Positions 27,940 to 35,438 of a stretch of DNA of 64,000 nt are shown in pieces. The stretch is from assembly GCF_003182155.1 (NCBI RefSeq), contig NZ_QGTG01000001.1, positions 1,482,892-1,546,891 on the forward strand, in the 5' to 3' direction. Source of the stretch: Chitinophaga sp. S165 (GTDB lineage: Bacteria; Bacteroidota; Bacteroidia; Chitinophagales; Chitinophagaceae). The notes beneath the pieces were generated by a model. That model did not search any database. It had not been told where the DNA came from and worked only from the letters and a program-made list of their open reading frames with translations. The position numbers and the translations under genes are program-made. The first letter of the stretch is position 1. Every line of letters starts with the position of its first letter.

Positions 27940-30063
27940 TTATCTTACAAAAGCAGCTGCAACACCACCATCCACGTTGATCACGTTACCGGTGGATTTG
28001 TTAAGCAGTCCTCCGGTGATAACGAAACATGCATTTGCAATGTCTTCCGGCAGGATCACCTGGTTCAGCAAGGTACGTTTGGCGTAATATCCGGGCAGTT
28101 CTTCTACCGTAACACCGTACGCTTTCGCACGGCCTGCCGCCCAGTCACCTTCCCAGATCTTGCTGTCGGCAATCACCGCATCAGGATTTACGACATTGAC
28201 ACGGATACCATCCTTGCCCAGTTCTGCTGCATTCAACCTGCTCAGATGGAGCTGTGCCGCCTTGGCGGAACCATAACCGGCGTTGTTAGGGCCACTCATC
28301 AGCGCATTCTTACTAACGATATTGATGACATCACCACCGAGGTCCTGCTTGCGCATCACTTCGACGCCCTGTTGGGTAACGAGGAACTGGCCTTTTACCA
28401 GTACATCGTACAGCAGGTCCCAGTCTTTTTCTGTATGTGCTTCCAATGGTTTGGAAATAGAAAGACCTGCACAGTTCACCACCAGGTCCACACCTCCGAA
28501 AGCCAGGCTGGCTACGTCGTATGCAGCCTTTATATCACTGCCTTTTGTTACATCGAGGATAGCAGTTGCAAAAACGTCCTTGCCATATTGTTTGGAGAAT
28601 TCTTCTCTCGCGGCCTGCAGACGGCCTTCGTCGTTATCGTTGATCACCACGCAAGCGCCTTCGTCTGCAAATTTCTTAGCAACAGCTTTACCGATACCAC
28701 CGGCGCTACCTGTGATCAGGGCAATACGGCCTGACAATGCTTTTGGTTTAGGCATACGTTGCAATTTCGCTTCTTCCAGCAACCAATATTCTATGTCAAA
28801 TGCTTCCTGGCGCGGTAATGCGGTATATTCAGAAATAGCTTCCGCACCTTTCATTACATTGATCGCATTCGTATAAAACTCTGCAGCCACTCTTGCGGTC
28901 TGTTTGTCTTTCGAGAATGTGAACATGCCAACACCAGGATACAGGATCACAACCGGGTTAGGATCACGTAAAGCAGGGCTGTTCGGATGACGACAGGTGT
29001 TGTAATAATCAGTGTACATCTGCCTGTAAGCAGCAAATAAAGGCTCCAGTTGTTGCTTTACTGCTGCTGCATCATCCAGTGAAGCCTGGGGATCGAGCGG
29101 CAACACCAACGGGCTGATCTTCGTACGCAGGAAGTGGTCCGGACAACTGGTACCCAATGGCGCCAGCCTGTCAAGATCATTGGAGTTGATGAACTCCAAT
29201 ACACGCGGATCATCTGTAAAGTGACCTACCATACGGGTGTGAGCTGAACACAGGCCACGTAAAACAGGCGCCAGCGCTGCAGCCTGTTTCTTACGTACTT
29301 CAGCGGGTGGGGAAGTAATACGGCTACCGCCGAATACAGGTCCTTTCTTGCCATAATGCTCTTCGAGGTATGCAGCACAACGCTCGATCACTTCCAGCGT
29401 GTTCACATAGCTTTCGTAAGCGGTATCACCCCAGGTGAACAGACCGTGAGAGCCCAGCATAATACCTCTGATGCCTGGATTTTCGCGCAGACATTGTCTT
29501 AATTGTAAACCCAGGTCAAAACCGGGGCGCTGCCAGGGCACCCAGCCTATTGTACCACCAAAGAGCTCCTGTGTGATACGTTTACCATCCTTCGCTGCTG
29601 CAATAGCAATGGCCGCATCAGGATGCAGGTGGTCTATATGTTTGAACGGCAGAAAACCGTGCAGCGGCGTATCGATGGAAGGAGCTTTGGAACTGAGATC
29701 GAAGATACAGTGATTGAAAAGCTCTACCATTTCGTCTTCCTGATCAATACCTTTGTAGATATTCTCCAGGCTATGCAGCCGCTCCACATACAAAGCTGCC
29801 AGACCACTACGTTTCAAGGTACCCAGATCGCCACCGGAACCTTTTACCCACATTACTTCCGTTTGTTTGCCCGTCAGCGGATCTGTAGACATCACTTTGC
29901 AGGAAGTATTGCCACCACCATAGTTTGTGAGGCGGAGATCAGCACCCAGCAGATTAGAACGGTAGATCAGTAATGCTACTTCGTCTCCTGCCAGTGCAGC
30001 GGCTTTCTGCTCATCCCAGAGATAACTTACGTGTTTGAAATTTGTTAAGGAAGAAACCGACAT
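27940..30063 (-). CDS. rhaEW: bifunctional rhamnulose-1-phosphate aldolase / L-lactaldehyde dehydrogenase
   Basis: A 707-residue fusion. Residues about 25-400 are a class II aldolase/adducin domain (RLTNYGGGNTSCK, VKGSGGDLGTL, THPDAAIA-like HLHPDAAIAIAAAKDG and GSHGLFTWGD with metal-binding His). Residues about 435-707 are a short-chain dehydrogenase with the nucleotide-binding ALITGSAGGIGKAVAKKF, NCAGLSISKPLE, and the catalytic YGSAKAAQ (Tyr-x3-Lys). The known RhaEW activity cleaves rhamnulose-1-phosphate to DHAP and L-lactaldehyde and oxidises the latter to L-lactate with NAD. The L-lactate product matches the LutABC genes in the same operon. Confidence 0.93.
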   Translation of the reverse strand: MSVSSLTNFKHVSYLWDEQKAAALAGDEVALLIYRSNLLGADLRLTNYGGGNTSCKVMSTDPLTGKQTEVMWVKGSGGDLGTLKRSGLAALYVERLHSLENIYKGIDQEDEMVELFNHCIFDLSSKAPSIDTPLHGFLPFKHIDHLHPDAAIAIAAAKDGKRITQELFGGTIGWVPWQRPGFDLGLQLRQCLRENPGIRGIMLGSHGLFTWGDTAYESYVNTLEVIERCAAYLEEHYGKKGPVFGGSRITSPPAEVRKKQAAALAPVLRGLCSAHTRMVGHFTDDPRVLEFINSNDLDRLAPLGTSCPDHFLRTKISPLVLPLDPQASLDDAAAVKQQLEPLFAAYRQMYTDYYNTCRHPNSPALRDPNPVVILYPGVGMFTFSKDKQTARVAAEFYTNAINVMKGAEAISEYTALPRQEAFDIEYWLLEEAKLQRMPKPKALSGRIALITGSAGGIGKAVAKKFADEGACVVINDNDEGRLQAAREEFSKQYGKDVFATAILDVTKGSDIKAAYDVASLAFGGVDLVVNCAGLSISKPLEAHTEKDWDLLYDVLVKGQFLVTQQGVEVMRKQDLGGDVINIVSKNALMSGPNNAGYGSAKAAQLHLSRLNAAELGKDGIRVNVVNPDAVIADSKIWEGDWAAGRAKAYGVTVEELPGYYAKRTLLNQVILPEDIANACFVITGGLLNKSTGNVINVDGGVAAAFVR

Positions 30064-30168
30064 ATGTTGTTTTTTATATTTTTTAGATTGGTTTATGATA
30101 GTTAAAAGTCTACGAACACTTGCCCCATGCCGGGTGTAGTTCCTGCCTTCAGATCATGTTTATGAACA

Positions 30169-31221
30169 TCACAATGAATTGCCGTAGCCTACGAGCATCA
30201 CAGATGCCATGATCGTTGCAACGCCCAGTATGATCGTTCCAAAGGTCTTTGCGCTTACGCCTTTCCATTCACGCAGTGTAATACCCCACAGGCTGGAGAT
30301 CATAATGATAAACGCCATGTGCAGGATCCAGGAACTTGCGCCGTTACCGAGTTTACTTTCACCCATGCCGTAGAAGAAGAACTGGAAGAACCAGGTGGTA
30401 CCGGCAAGTGCTGCAAAGAAGTAATTGCCAGCCAGCGGCGTTTGCTTGTTGACATAATCACCAAAGGTCTTATTGCGGAAATTCAGCAACAGGCACCAGA
30501 ACAGGTTAGTAGTAAGACCTCCCCACAGCAGCACAACGAATATCACGTTGTTCTGGAATAAGGGGTTGCTGCCTTGTTCAATAGCGATAGCCGCCATTGG
30601 TTTACCCGCCTCTATACCGAAATTGAAACAGGCGCTCAGGATGCCTGAAACAGTTGCTACGATCAGTCCTTTTTTCAGATCGAACTCCTGAATACTTTCC
30701 TTTTTCTGATCTTCGGATAATTCACGTTCCTTCATCACTCCTGCGGCACCGCAAATAGCGATACCTGCAAGGCAGACCAGTACGCCACCGAGCACCATCA
30801 AACCGCCCGGGCTTTTTAACATTGCTGAAAATGTGTTTGCACTATCGGAGGAGAAGAGGTCCCTGTATATTGGTGGAATGAGGGAACCGAAAGCAGAGGT
30901 ATATCCCAGCGCTACGGACATACCGAGCGACATGCCCAGGTAGCGCATAGCCAGGCCGAACGTGAGACCGCCGATGCCCCATAATACGCCCATAAAATAG
31001 GTCCAGAAGAGTGTAGAACTGTCTGTTCTGCTAATGATGCTCAGGAAGTCAGGTACAGTGATCCAGGCTGCCAGAAAGGGTACAATTAACCAGGAGAAAA
31101 AGCCACCCACTATCCAATAACTTTCCCAGGCCCAACTCTTTACTTTCTTGAAAGGGATATAAAAACTGCCGGACGCGAAGCCTCCGATAAAATGAAAAAA
31201 TACGCCTAAAATAGCTTGCAT
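30169..31221 (-). CDS. rhaT: L-rhamnose/proton symporter
   Basis: About 350 residues from ATG 31221 (MQAILGVFFHFIGGFASGSFYIPFKKVKSW), the typical RhaT start; a further-upstream start would add a non-hydrophobic 21-residue leader. About ten transmembrane helices cover the protein, with WGIGGLTFGLAMRYLGMSLGMSVALGY and FQFFFYGMGESKLGNGASSWILHMAF as family signatures. It is the first gene of the rhamnose operon and imports L-rhamnose across the inner membrane. A TAAATTTG promoter element lies 37 bases upstream. Confidence 0.92.
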   Translation of the reverse strand: MQAILGVFFHFIGGFASGSFYIPFKKVKSWAWESYWIVGGFFSWLIVPFLAAWITVPDFLSIISRTDSSTLFWTYFMGVLWGIGGLTFGLAMRYLGMSLGMSVALGYTSAFGSLIPPIYRDLFSSDSANTFSAMLKSPGGLMVLGGVLVCLAGIAICGAAGVMKERELSEDQKKESIQEFDLKKGLIVATVSGILSACFNFGIEAGKPMAAIAIEQGSNPLFQNNVIFVVLLWGGLTTNLFWCLLLNFRNKTFGDYVNKQTPLAGNYFFAALAGTTWFFQFFFYGMGESKLGNGASSWILHMAFIIMISSLWGITLREWKGVSAKTFGTIILGVATIMASVMLVGYGNSL

Positions 31222-31257
31222 AATAGTGGAATTGTTTTTTTTAATCGCGGAACCTTT

Positions 31258-31285
31258 CAAATTTAAATAAAGGCAGCGGGGCAAC
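31258..31285 (-). promoter_or_regulatory. probable promoter of the rhamnose operon
   Basis: The minus strand reads TAAATTTG at 31265-31258, a perfect Bacteroidota -7 TAnnTTTG box. GTTGC (31285-31281), about 15-19 bases further upstream, may serve as a degraded -33 element. Position fits a short leader before rhaT. No regulator gene lies next to it. Confidence 0.45.
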
Positions 31286-31398
31286 TGTCCTACACATTCC
31301 TATTAGGGCTAAATTAACCGGGGGCATTGGCATAAAATGACTAAAGGCCGCCCACTTGCGCGGACAGCCCTTATTCTCTCTGCATAAATTTCTTAATA

Positions 31399-31995
31399 TC
31401 AGTAAGTTACTTTTACATCAGCAACTATATAATCACCAGTTATTGCTGTTACTTTGATAATACCCTTCTTTCCAAAACCATTCTGGAAGAACACTACCAA
31501 TGGCATATCGGCTGAAGCAAAAGTCTCATCATCAGTAGTGATGGTCAGTTGTCTCAGTGTGGATGCATGTGTAATAGTATCAAAGGAATTGACATTGAAA
31601 GTATCCGAAGGCACCAGGTTACGCACAAGCGTGGTCAGTGAGCCAGGAATGTTCAGATCGAACGTTTCATCGTTCGGGCTGGTAAAGAACATAGAGAAGG
31701 AGCCAAAATTATTGAAAGCCAGATCTATGTATTTTCCAAGTGTATCAGGAATATCATTATCCAGGTAAACGTTTCCTTTAAAAGAGGAGAAAACGCGGCC
31801 ATAACTTTCACTTGCAGGTGTCAAGGCAAACTTCAGATCTGTGAATGTAACAACGCTGTCTTTATTTCCGGATCCGGATCCAGGCAGACCAGTAGTGTCA
31901 CCGGGATTTTGTGTTCCACCGCCAACACCTGCTTCTTTGGTACAGGCAGCGACAACCAGTGCTATGACTGCTATCAGCAGGAAGTATTTTCTCAT
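31399..31995 (-). CDS. lipoprotein of unknown function
   Basis: A 198-residue lipoprotein with the signal MRKYFLLIAVIALVVAAC (lipobox Cys18), a Gly/Ser-rich linker (about 22-50) and a beta-rich C-terminal domain. That domain has strands such as VVTFTDLKFALTPASES, VYLDNDIPDTLGKYIDLAFNNFG and LRQLTITTDDETF and ends in IVADVKVTY. I recognise no family. It stands alone on the minus strand between rhaT and the sensor kinase. Confidence 0.72.
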   Translation of the reverse strand: MRKYFLLIAVIALVVAACTKEAGVGGGTQNPGDTTGLPGSGSGNKDSVVTFTDLKFALTPASESYGRVFSSFKGNVYLDNDIPDTLGKYIDLAFNNFGSFSMFFTSPNDETFDLNIPGSLTTLVRNLVPSDTFNVNSFDTITHASTLRQLTITTDDETFASADMPLVVFFQNGFGKKGIIKVTAITGDYIVADVKVTY

Positions 31996-32039
31996 AGGAT
32001 AGGATCAGTTATTTCCAGCAAAAATATGAAAAAATATAA

Positions 32040-34022
32040 TCAAGTGTATGCCGGTAAAATAACTGTGAAGGCAGCACCTTGTTTTTCTTCTGATTCTGCG
32101 TAGATAACACCATGATGAGCAGTCACTATTTTCTGACATAAGGCCAGTCCGATACCGCTTCCCTCATATTCTCCCCTTCCGTGCAGGCGCTGAAAGATCA
32201 CAAAGATCTTGCGTGCGTACGTTGGGTCGAAACCGATACCATTATCCTGTACTTTGATCTCGCAATAGGTAGTACCGTTCTGTAACTGCGGATTAGCCCC
32301 GACTTCTTCCGGCTCCATCATACGGGAAGTTATCCTGATAACAGGGGCTACGTCTGCTTTGCTGAATTTCAGTGCGTTACTTAAGAGGTTCTGGAAAAGC
32401 TGTGTCATATGCAGGGGGATACCCTTTATGCAACAAAGTGAGTCGTAATTAATTGTGGCGTTCTTTTGCTGAATGAGCACTTCCAGGTCGGTCAGTACCT
32501 GTTCCATGACCTGAACGAGGTCTATCCTTTCAAACAGGTGATCCTGGCGGGACACTCTTGAAAAGGCTAGCAGGTCCTGTATCAGGGTGGTCATACGGGT
32601 TGCGGCATTTCGGATGATGCCGAGATTACGTACGCCCGTCTCGTTCAGCTCATTTGCATATTTATCCTGCATCAGTGCTGAGAACATATTGATCTTGCGA
32701 AGCGGTTCCTGGAGGTCATGACTGGCCACGTAAGCGAACTGTTCGAGGTTCTGGTTCACGATGTTAAGATCAATATTCGCCTTTTTCAGTTCATCTGTCC
32801 TGAGTTCCACGAGGCGTTCCAGTTCCTGCTCATTATCGATCATCCGTTGCCTTAACGCCTTTTCTTCACGCAGGTCGCGGGCAATGCTCGCCCTTCCCTG
32901 GGAGACGCCTGTAAGCGGATCGTATACCAGCATGGTTGTGCCGAATACGGGGATGGCCTCTCCTGTTTTGAAGTGCCGGTATTGTATTTCGCCGGACCAT
33001 TGTCCGCGGTTGAAGAGTTCTACATTTATCTCATTTTTCAGCCGGTCTATTTCCCCTGGCATAAGGTATTCACTGTTATGCCTCCGGGCGTCCATCAGGC
33101 TATCAAGGCCCAGTAATTTTTGTCCGGCGGCATTGACGTAGGATACATTTCCGGCTTCATCAGATAAGCTGACGAAGTCCCGGCTGTTTTCCAGCAGGGC
33201 CAGTAGTTTCTGTTGTTCTTTTTTTGCTTCCAGCTCGGGCCTTAGATCGCGCAGCGCTGCGCCATGGCCGATGAAGCTATTATTCCTGGGATCTTTGATG
33301 ATGGAGAAATCGGCATGAAAAGGGATGATCTCTTTTGAATCATAGTGCCGCAGATAGACGGTACCTGTCCATTTGTGTCCTGTTCTTAACTGTGGTAGTA
33401 CTTCTTTGGCAATGAAATCGTGGTAATCGGGATTATACAGATCGACCTCTCCCAACAATGTTATATCCAGGTCCTGTGGGATCCCTAACAATTTCCGTCC
33501 TGAAGAATTCATATAAAAAATGCGCCCTTCATAATCTGCCGCCGCTATAAAATCTGAGCTGCTCTCCACCAGGGAGAACAGCATTACTTTCTTTTCCCTG
33601 CTCTTTGATTGTCGGCTCACGTCCTGTATAGTACCGGCAAAGCGGTATGCCACTCCTGCTTCATTAAAGTAAGCCTGACCAATACATCTGAGCCAGCGCA
33701 GCCTGTTATCGGCGGCGGTTACACGGAACTCAAAATCGTAACGCCCGCCGTTCTCATTTGCGAGGGCGCGTTCCATTGCCGTAGCTACCATTGGTTTGTC
33801 TTCCGGGTGAGCGTATGTCAGTAAACTTTCGTAAGACATGACGTCACCTTCGGGAAAGCCATACAGCTCCCTGCAGCGGTCATCGTATACAATACACCGG
33901 TTGATGGGATCCATATCCCAGGTACCCAATCCTGCGGAGCGTAATGCAAAGCGCATCCATTCCTGATCATCTTCTCTATAGCGTTCTACCGGTCTGGCCT
34001 CGTTATTATGCTTTTGTTCCAT
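32040..34022 (-). CDS. PAS-domain sensor histidine kinase
   Basis: A 660-residue cytoplasmic kinase with no transmembrane segment. Three PAS domains cover about 22-138, 145-262 and 270-385; the first has a PAC end (FAGTIQDVSRQ). A coiled coil (about 390-428, NEQELERLVELRTDELKKAN) leads to the HisKA box FAYVASHDLQEPLRKI with the phospho-accepting His435. The ATPase domain has the N box FQNLLSNALKFSK, the G1 box VQDNGIGFD, the F box IFQRLHGRGEYEG and the G2 box GSGIGLALC. It resembles phytochrome-type orphan kinases. No response regulator lies next to it, so the signal and partner are unknown. Confidence 0.93.
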   Translation of the reverse strand: MEQKHNNEARPVERYREDDQEWMRFALRSAGLGTWDMDPINRCIVYDDRCRELYGFPEGDVMSYESLLTYAHPEDKPMVATAMERALANENGGRYDFEFRVTAADNRLRWLRCIGQAYFNEAGVAYRFAGTIQDVSRQSKSREKKVMLFSLVESSSDFIAAADYEGRIFYMNSSGRKLLGIPQDLDITLLGEVDLYNPDYHDFIAKEVLPQLRTGHKWTGTVYLRHYDSKEIIPFHADFSIIKDPRNNSFIGHGAALRDLRPELEAKKEQQKLLALLENSRDFVSLSDEAGNVSYVNAAGQKLLGLDSLMDARRHNSEYLMPGEIDRLKNEINVELFNRGQWSGEIQYRHFKTGEAIPVFGTTMLVYDPLTGVSQGRASIARDLREEKALRQRMIDNEQELERLVELRTDELKKANIDLNIVNQNLEQFAYVASHDLQEPLRKINMFSALMQDKYANELNETGVRNLGIIRNAATRMTTLIQDLLAFSRVSRQDHLFERIDLVQVMEQVLTDLEVLIQQKNATINYDSLCCIKGIPLHMTQLFQNLLSNALKFSKADVAPVIRITSRMMEPEEVGANPQLQNGTTYCEIKVQDNGIGFDPTYARKIFVIFQRLHGRGEYEGSGIGLALCQKIVTAHHGVIYAESEEKQGAAFTVILPAYT

Positions 34023-34106
34023 TGTAGTAATACAGACGAATTTAGTTGTCCCTTTTCTCGAAAGAAGGCAATAATCACAATATCTGCAATACTACGTAAA
34101 TGTCAA

Positions 34107-35129
34107 TCAATTGCGAGGTTCCAGCTGAAAGATTTCTGCGAGCAGTTCATATGAGCGGAAGCGGTCTTCTATCTTTTCGGTGATGGTGGCAGCTACGATC
34201 TCGTCTACTCCATAATCGTCCGCCATTTTCAGCAAACGTTGTTTCACCTGTTCGGGCGTACCTGCAACGATACGGCCCCTGTTGGCCATCACGCGCTGCC
34301 ACTCCTGATCTGAGTACTCATAATCGCGTACTTCTTCCCAGGAAGGAGTTTCGTCATACCTGCCTTTCTCAAAACTTAACAGGCGATAATCCATCACAGC
34401 TTGTAGTTCATCTGCCTTCTCCTGGGTGTCGGCGCAGAAAAGGAAGATCCCTACACTGGCAGCAGGTTCTTTCAGGAATTGTGAAGGTTTGAATTTTTCA
34501 CGATAGGTCCTGACTGCCTGCGGGCCGCCAATTGGATATATAAAATGTGCGAATGATAATGCCCAGCCCTGTCTTGCCGCCAGCAGCCCACTTTCGCCGC
34601 TGGACGTCAGCATCCAGAGCTCGGGGACCGTATCTATCCGTGGGATGGCTTTTACTTTCTCATGTACCGTACCGGTTTCGGAGGAATCAGTTAAATAACC
34701 TTCCAGATCATGGACCTGCTGCACGAAATCTCTGGGCTCAAAATTATTGGAGGGGTTCAGTATATGACTTGTCAGCCTGTCGCCACCCGGTGCACGGCCT
34801 ATGCCCAGGTCAATACGTCCTGGATTGAGTGCTTCGAGCAAGCGGAAGTTCTCCGCCACTTTCAGGGTACTGTGGTTCGGTAACATGACGCCACCTGAAC
34901 CCAGGCGGATATGTTTCGTAACAGCTGCCAGCCGGGAGATCAATACTTCCGGGGCTGCGCCTGCCAGTGTACGGCTATTATGATGTTCTGACACCCAGTA
35001 ACGGGTAAAGCCGAGCCGGTCGGCCAGCTGCGCCAGCTTAATACTTTCTTCCAGTGCTTCTACGGCGTTGCTGCCTTTGCGAATAGGGGTCTGATCCAGT
35101 ACGCTGATCTTTAATTTCCTGTCGGCCAT
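34107..35129 (-). CDS. LLM-class flavin-dependent oxidoreductase (luciferase-like)
   Basis: A 340-residue single-domain luciferase-like TIM barrel. Family signatures are LAQLADRLGFTRYWVSEHHN, LAGAAPEVLISRLAAVT, IRLGSGGVMLPNHS, VAENFRLLEALNPGRIDLGIGRAPGGD and the later VAGTPEQVKQRLLKMADDYGVDE. It probably uses FMN or a deazaflavin. The group resembles YhbW/MsnO8-type proteins with unknown substrate. It is flanked by unrelated genes on the same strand and gives no context clue. Confidence 0.9.
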   Translation of the reverse strand: MADRKLKISVLDQTPIRKGSNAVEALEESIKLAQLADRLGFTRYWVSEHHNSRTLAGAAPEVLISRLAAVTKHIRLGSGGVMLPNHSTLKVAENFRLLEALNPGRIDLGIGRAPGGDRLTSHILNPSNNFEPRDFVQQVHDLEGYLTDSSETGTVHEKVKAIPRIDTVPELWMLTSSGESGLLAARQGWALSFAHFIYPIGGPQAVRTYREKFKPSQFLKEPAASVGIFLFCADTQEKADELQAVMDYRLLSFEKGRYDETPSWEEVRDYEYSDQEWQRVMANRGRIVAGTPEQVKQRLLKMADDYGVDEIVAATITEKIEDRFRSYELLAEIFQLEPRN

Positions 35130-35156
35130 TGGCTGTGCTTTTTAGAATGTTCATTC

Positions 35157-35164
35157 CAAAATTA
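35157..35164 (-). promoter_or_regulatory. candidate -7 box of the luciferase-like oxidoreductase gene
   Basis: The minus strand reads TAATTTTG, a TAnnTTTG match 27 bases upstream of the ATG. No clear -33 element is seen. Confidence 0.35.
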
Positions 35165-35438
35165 CAAAAGAAATGGGAAATAATGTTAGCCAGGGGGAAA
35201 ATGCATTGATATTATTCGATGGACGGTATGGGGATGATGGTGGCCGGGGGATGATAATTAATTGCCGTTGGGATTTCCGTGGTATCCCGGTTCGTGTTCC
35301 GTTTGCATTCCGGTGGCGTTTCCGTTCCGGTCCCCGGGGTTGCCCCCCCGGGCGCACAACAGGGGACCCCTACCGGGGTCCTATTGTGTTTTGTTAATTG
35401 TGTTTTGCTAATTATGTTTTGTTGGATAATGCCCAGTG
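35165..35438. other. intergenic region with G/C-rich block and tandem repeat
   Basis: No gene is supported. A block around 35270-35375 is rich in runs of G and C (CCCCGGGGTT, GCCCCCCCGGGC, GGGGACCCC, CCGGGG) with repeated TTCCG words. It is followed by three copies of a 14-bp A/T-rich unit. Confidence 0.5.
35383..35424. repeat. three tandem 14-bp repeats
   Basis: ATTGTGTTTTGTTA (35383-35396), ATTGTGTTTTGCTA (35397-35410) and ATTATGTTTTGTTG (35411-35424) follow one another without gaps. They lie just past the stop codon of the helicase gene (minus strand). Confidence 0.8.

Noticed and set aside
27868..28734. Plus-strand frame of 288 codons opposite the aldolase/dehydrogenase gene
   Set aside because: It lies entirely opposite the clear SDR domain of rhaEW and the sequence looks like a reverse translation (many His/Cys/Val mixes).
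31321..31380. Imperfect hairpin after the 31399-31995 lipoprotein gene
   Set aside because: The stem is broken by a large bulge and the T tract is weak; not strong enough to call a terminator.
35151..35357. Short Arg/Pro-rich frames in the gap after the oxidoreductase gene
   Set aside because: They arise from the G/C-run block; the amino-acid content is unnatural and the frames begin without a start context.
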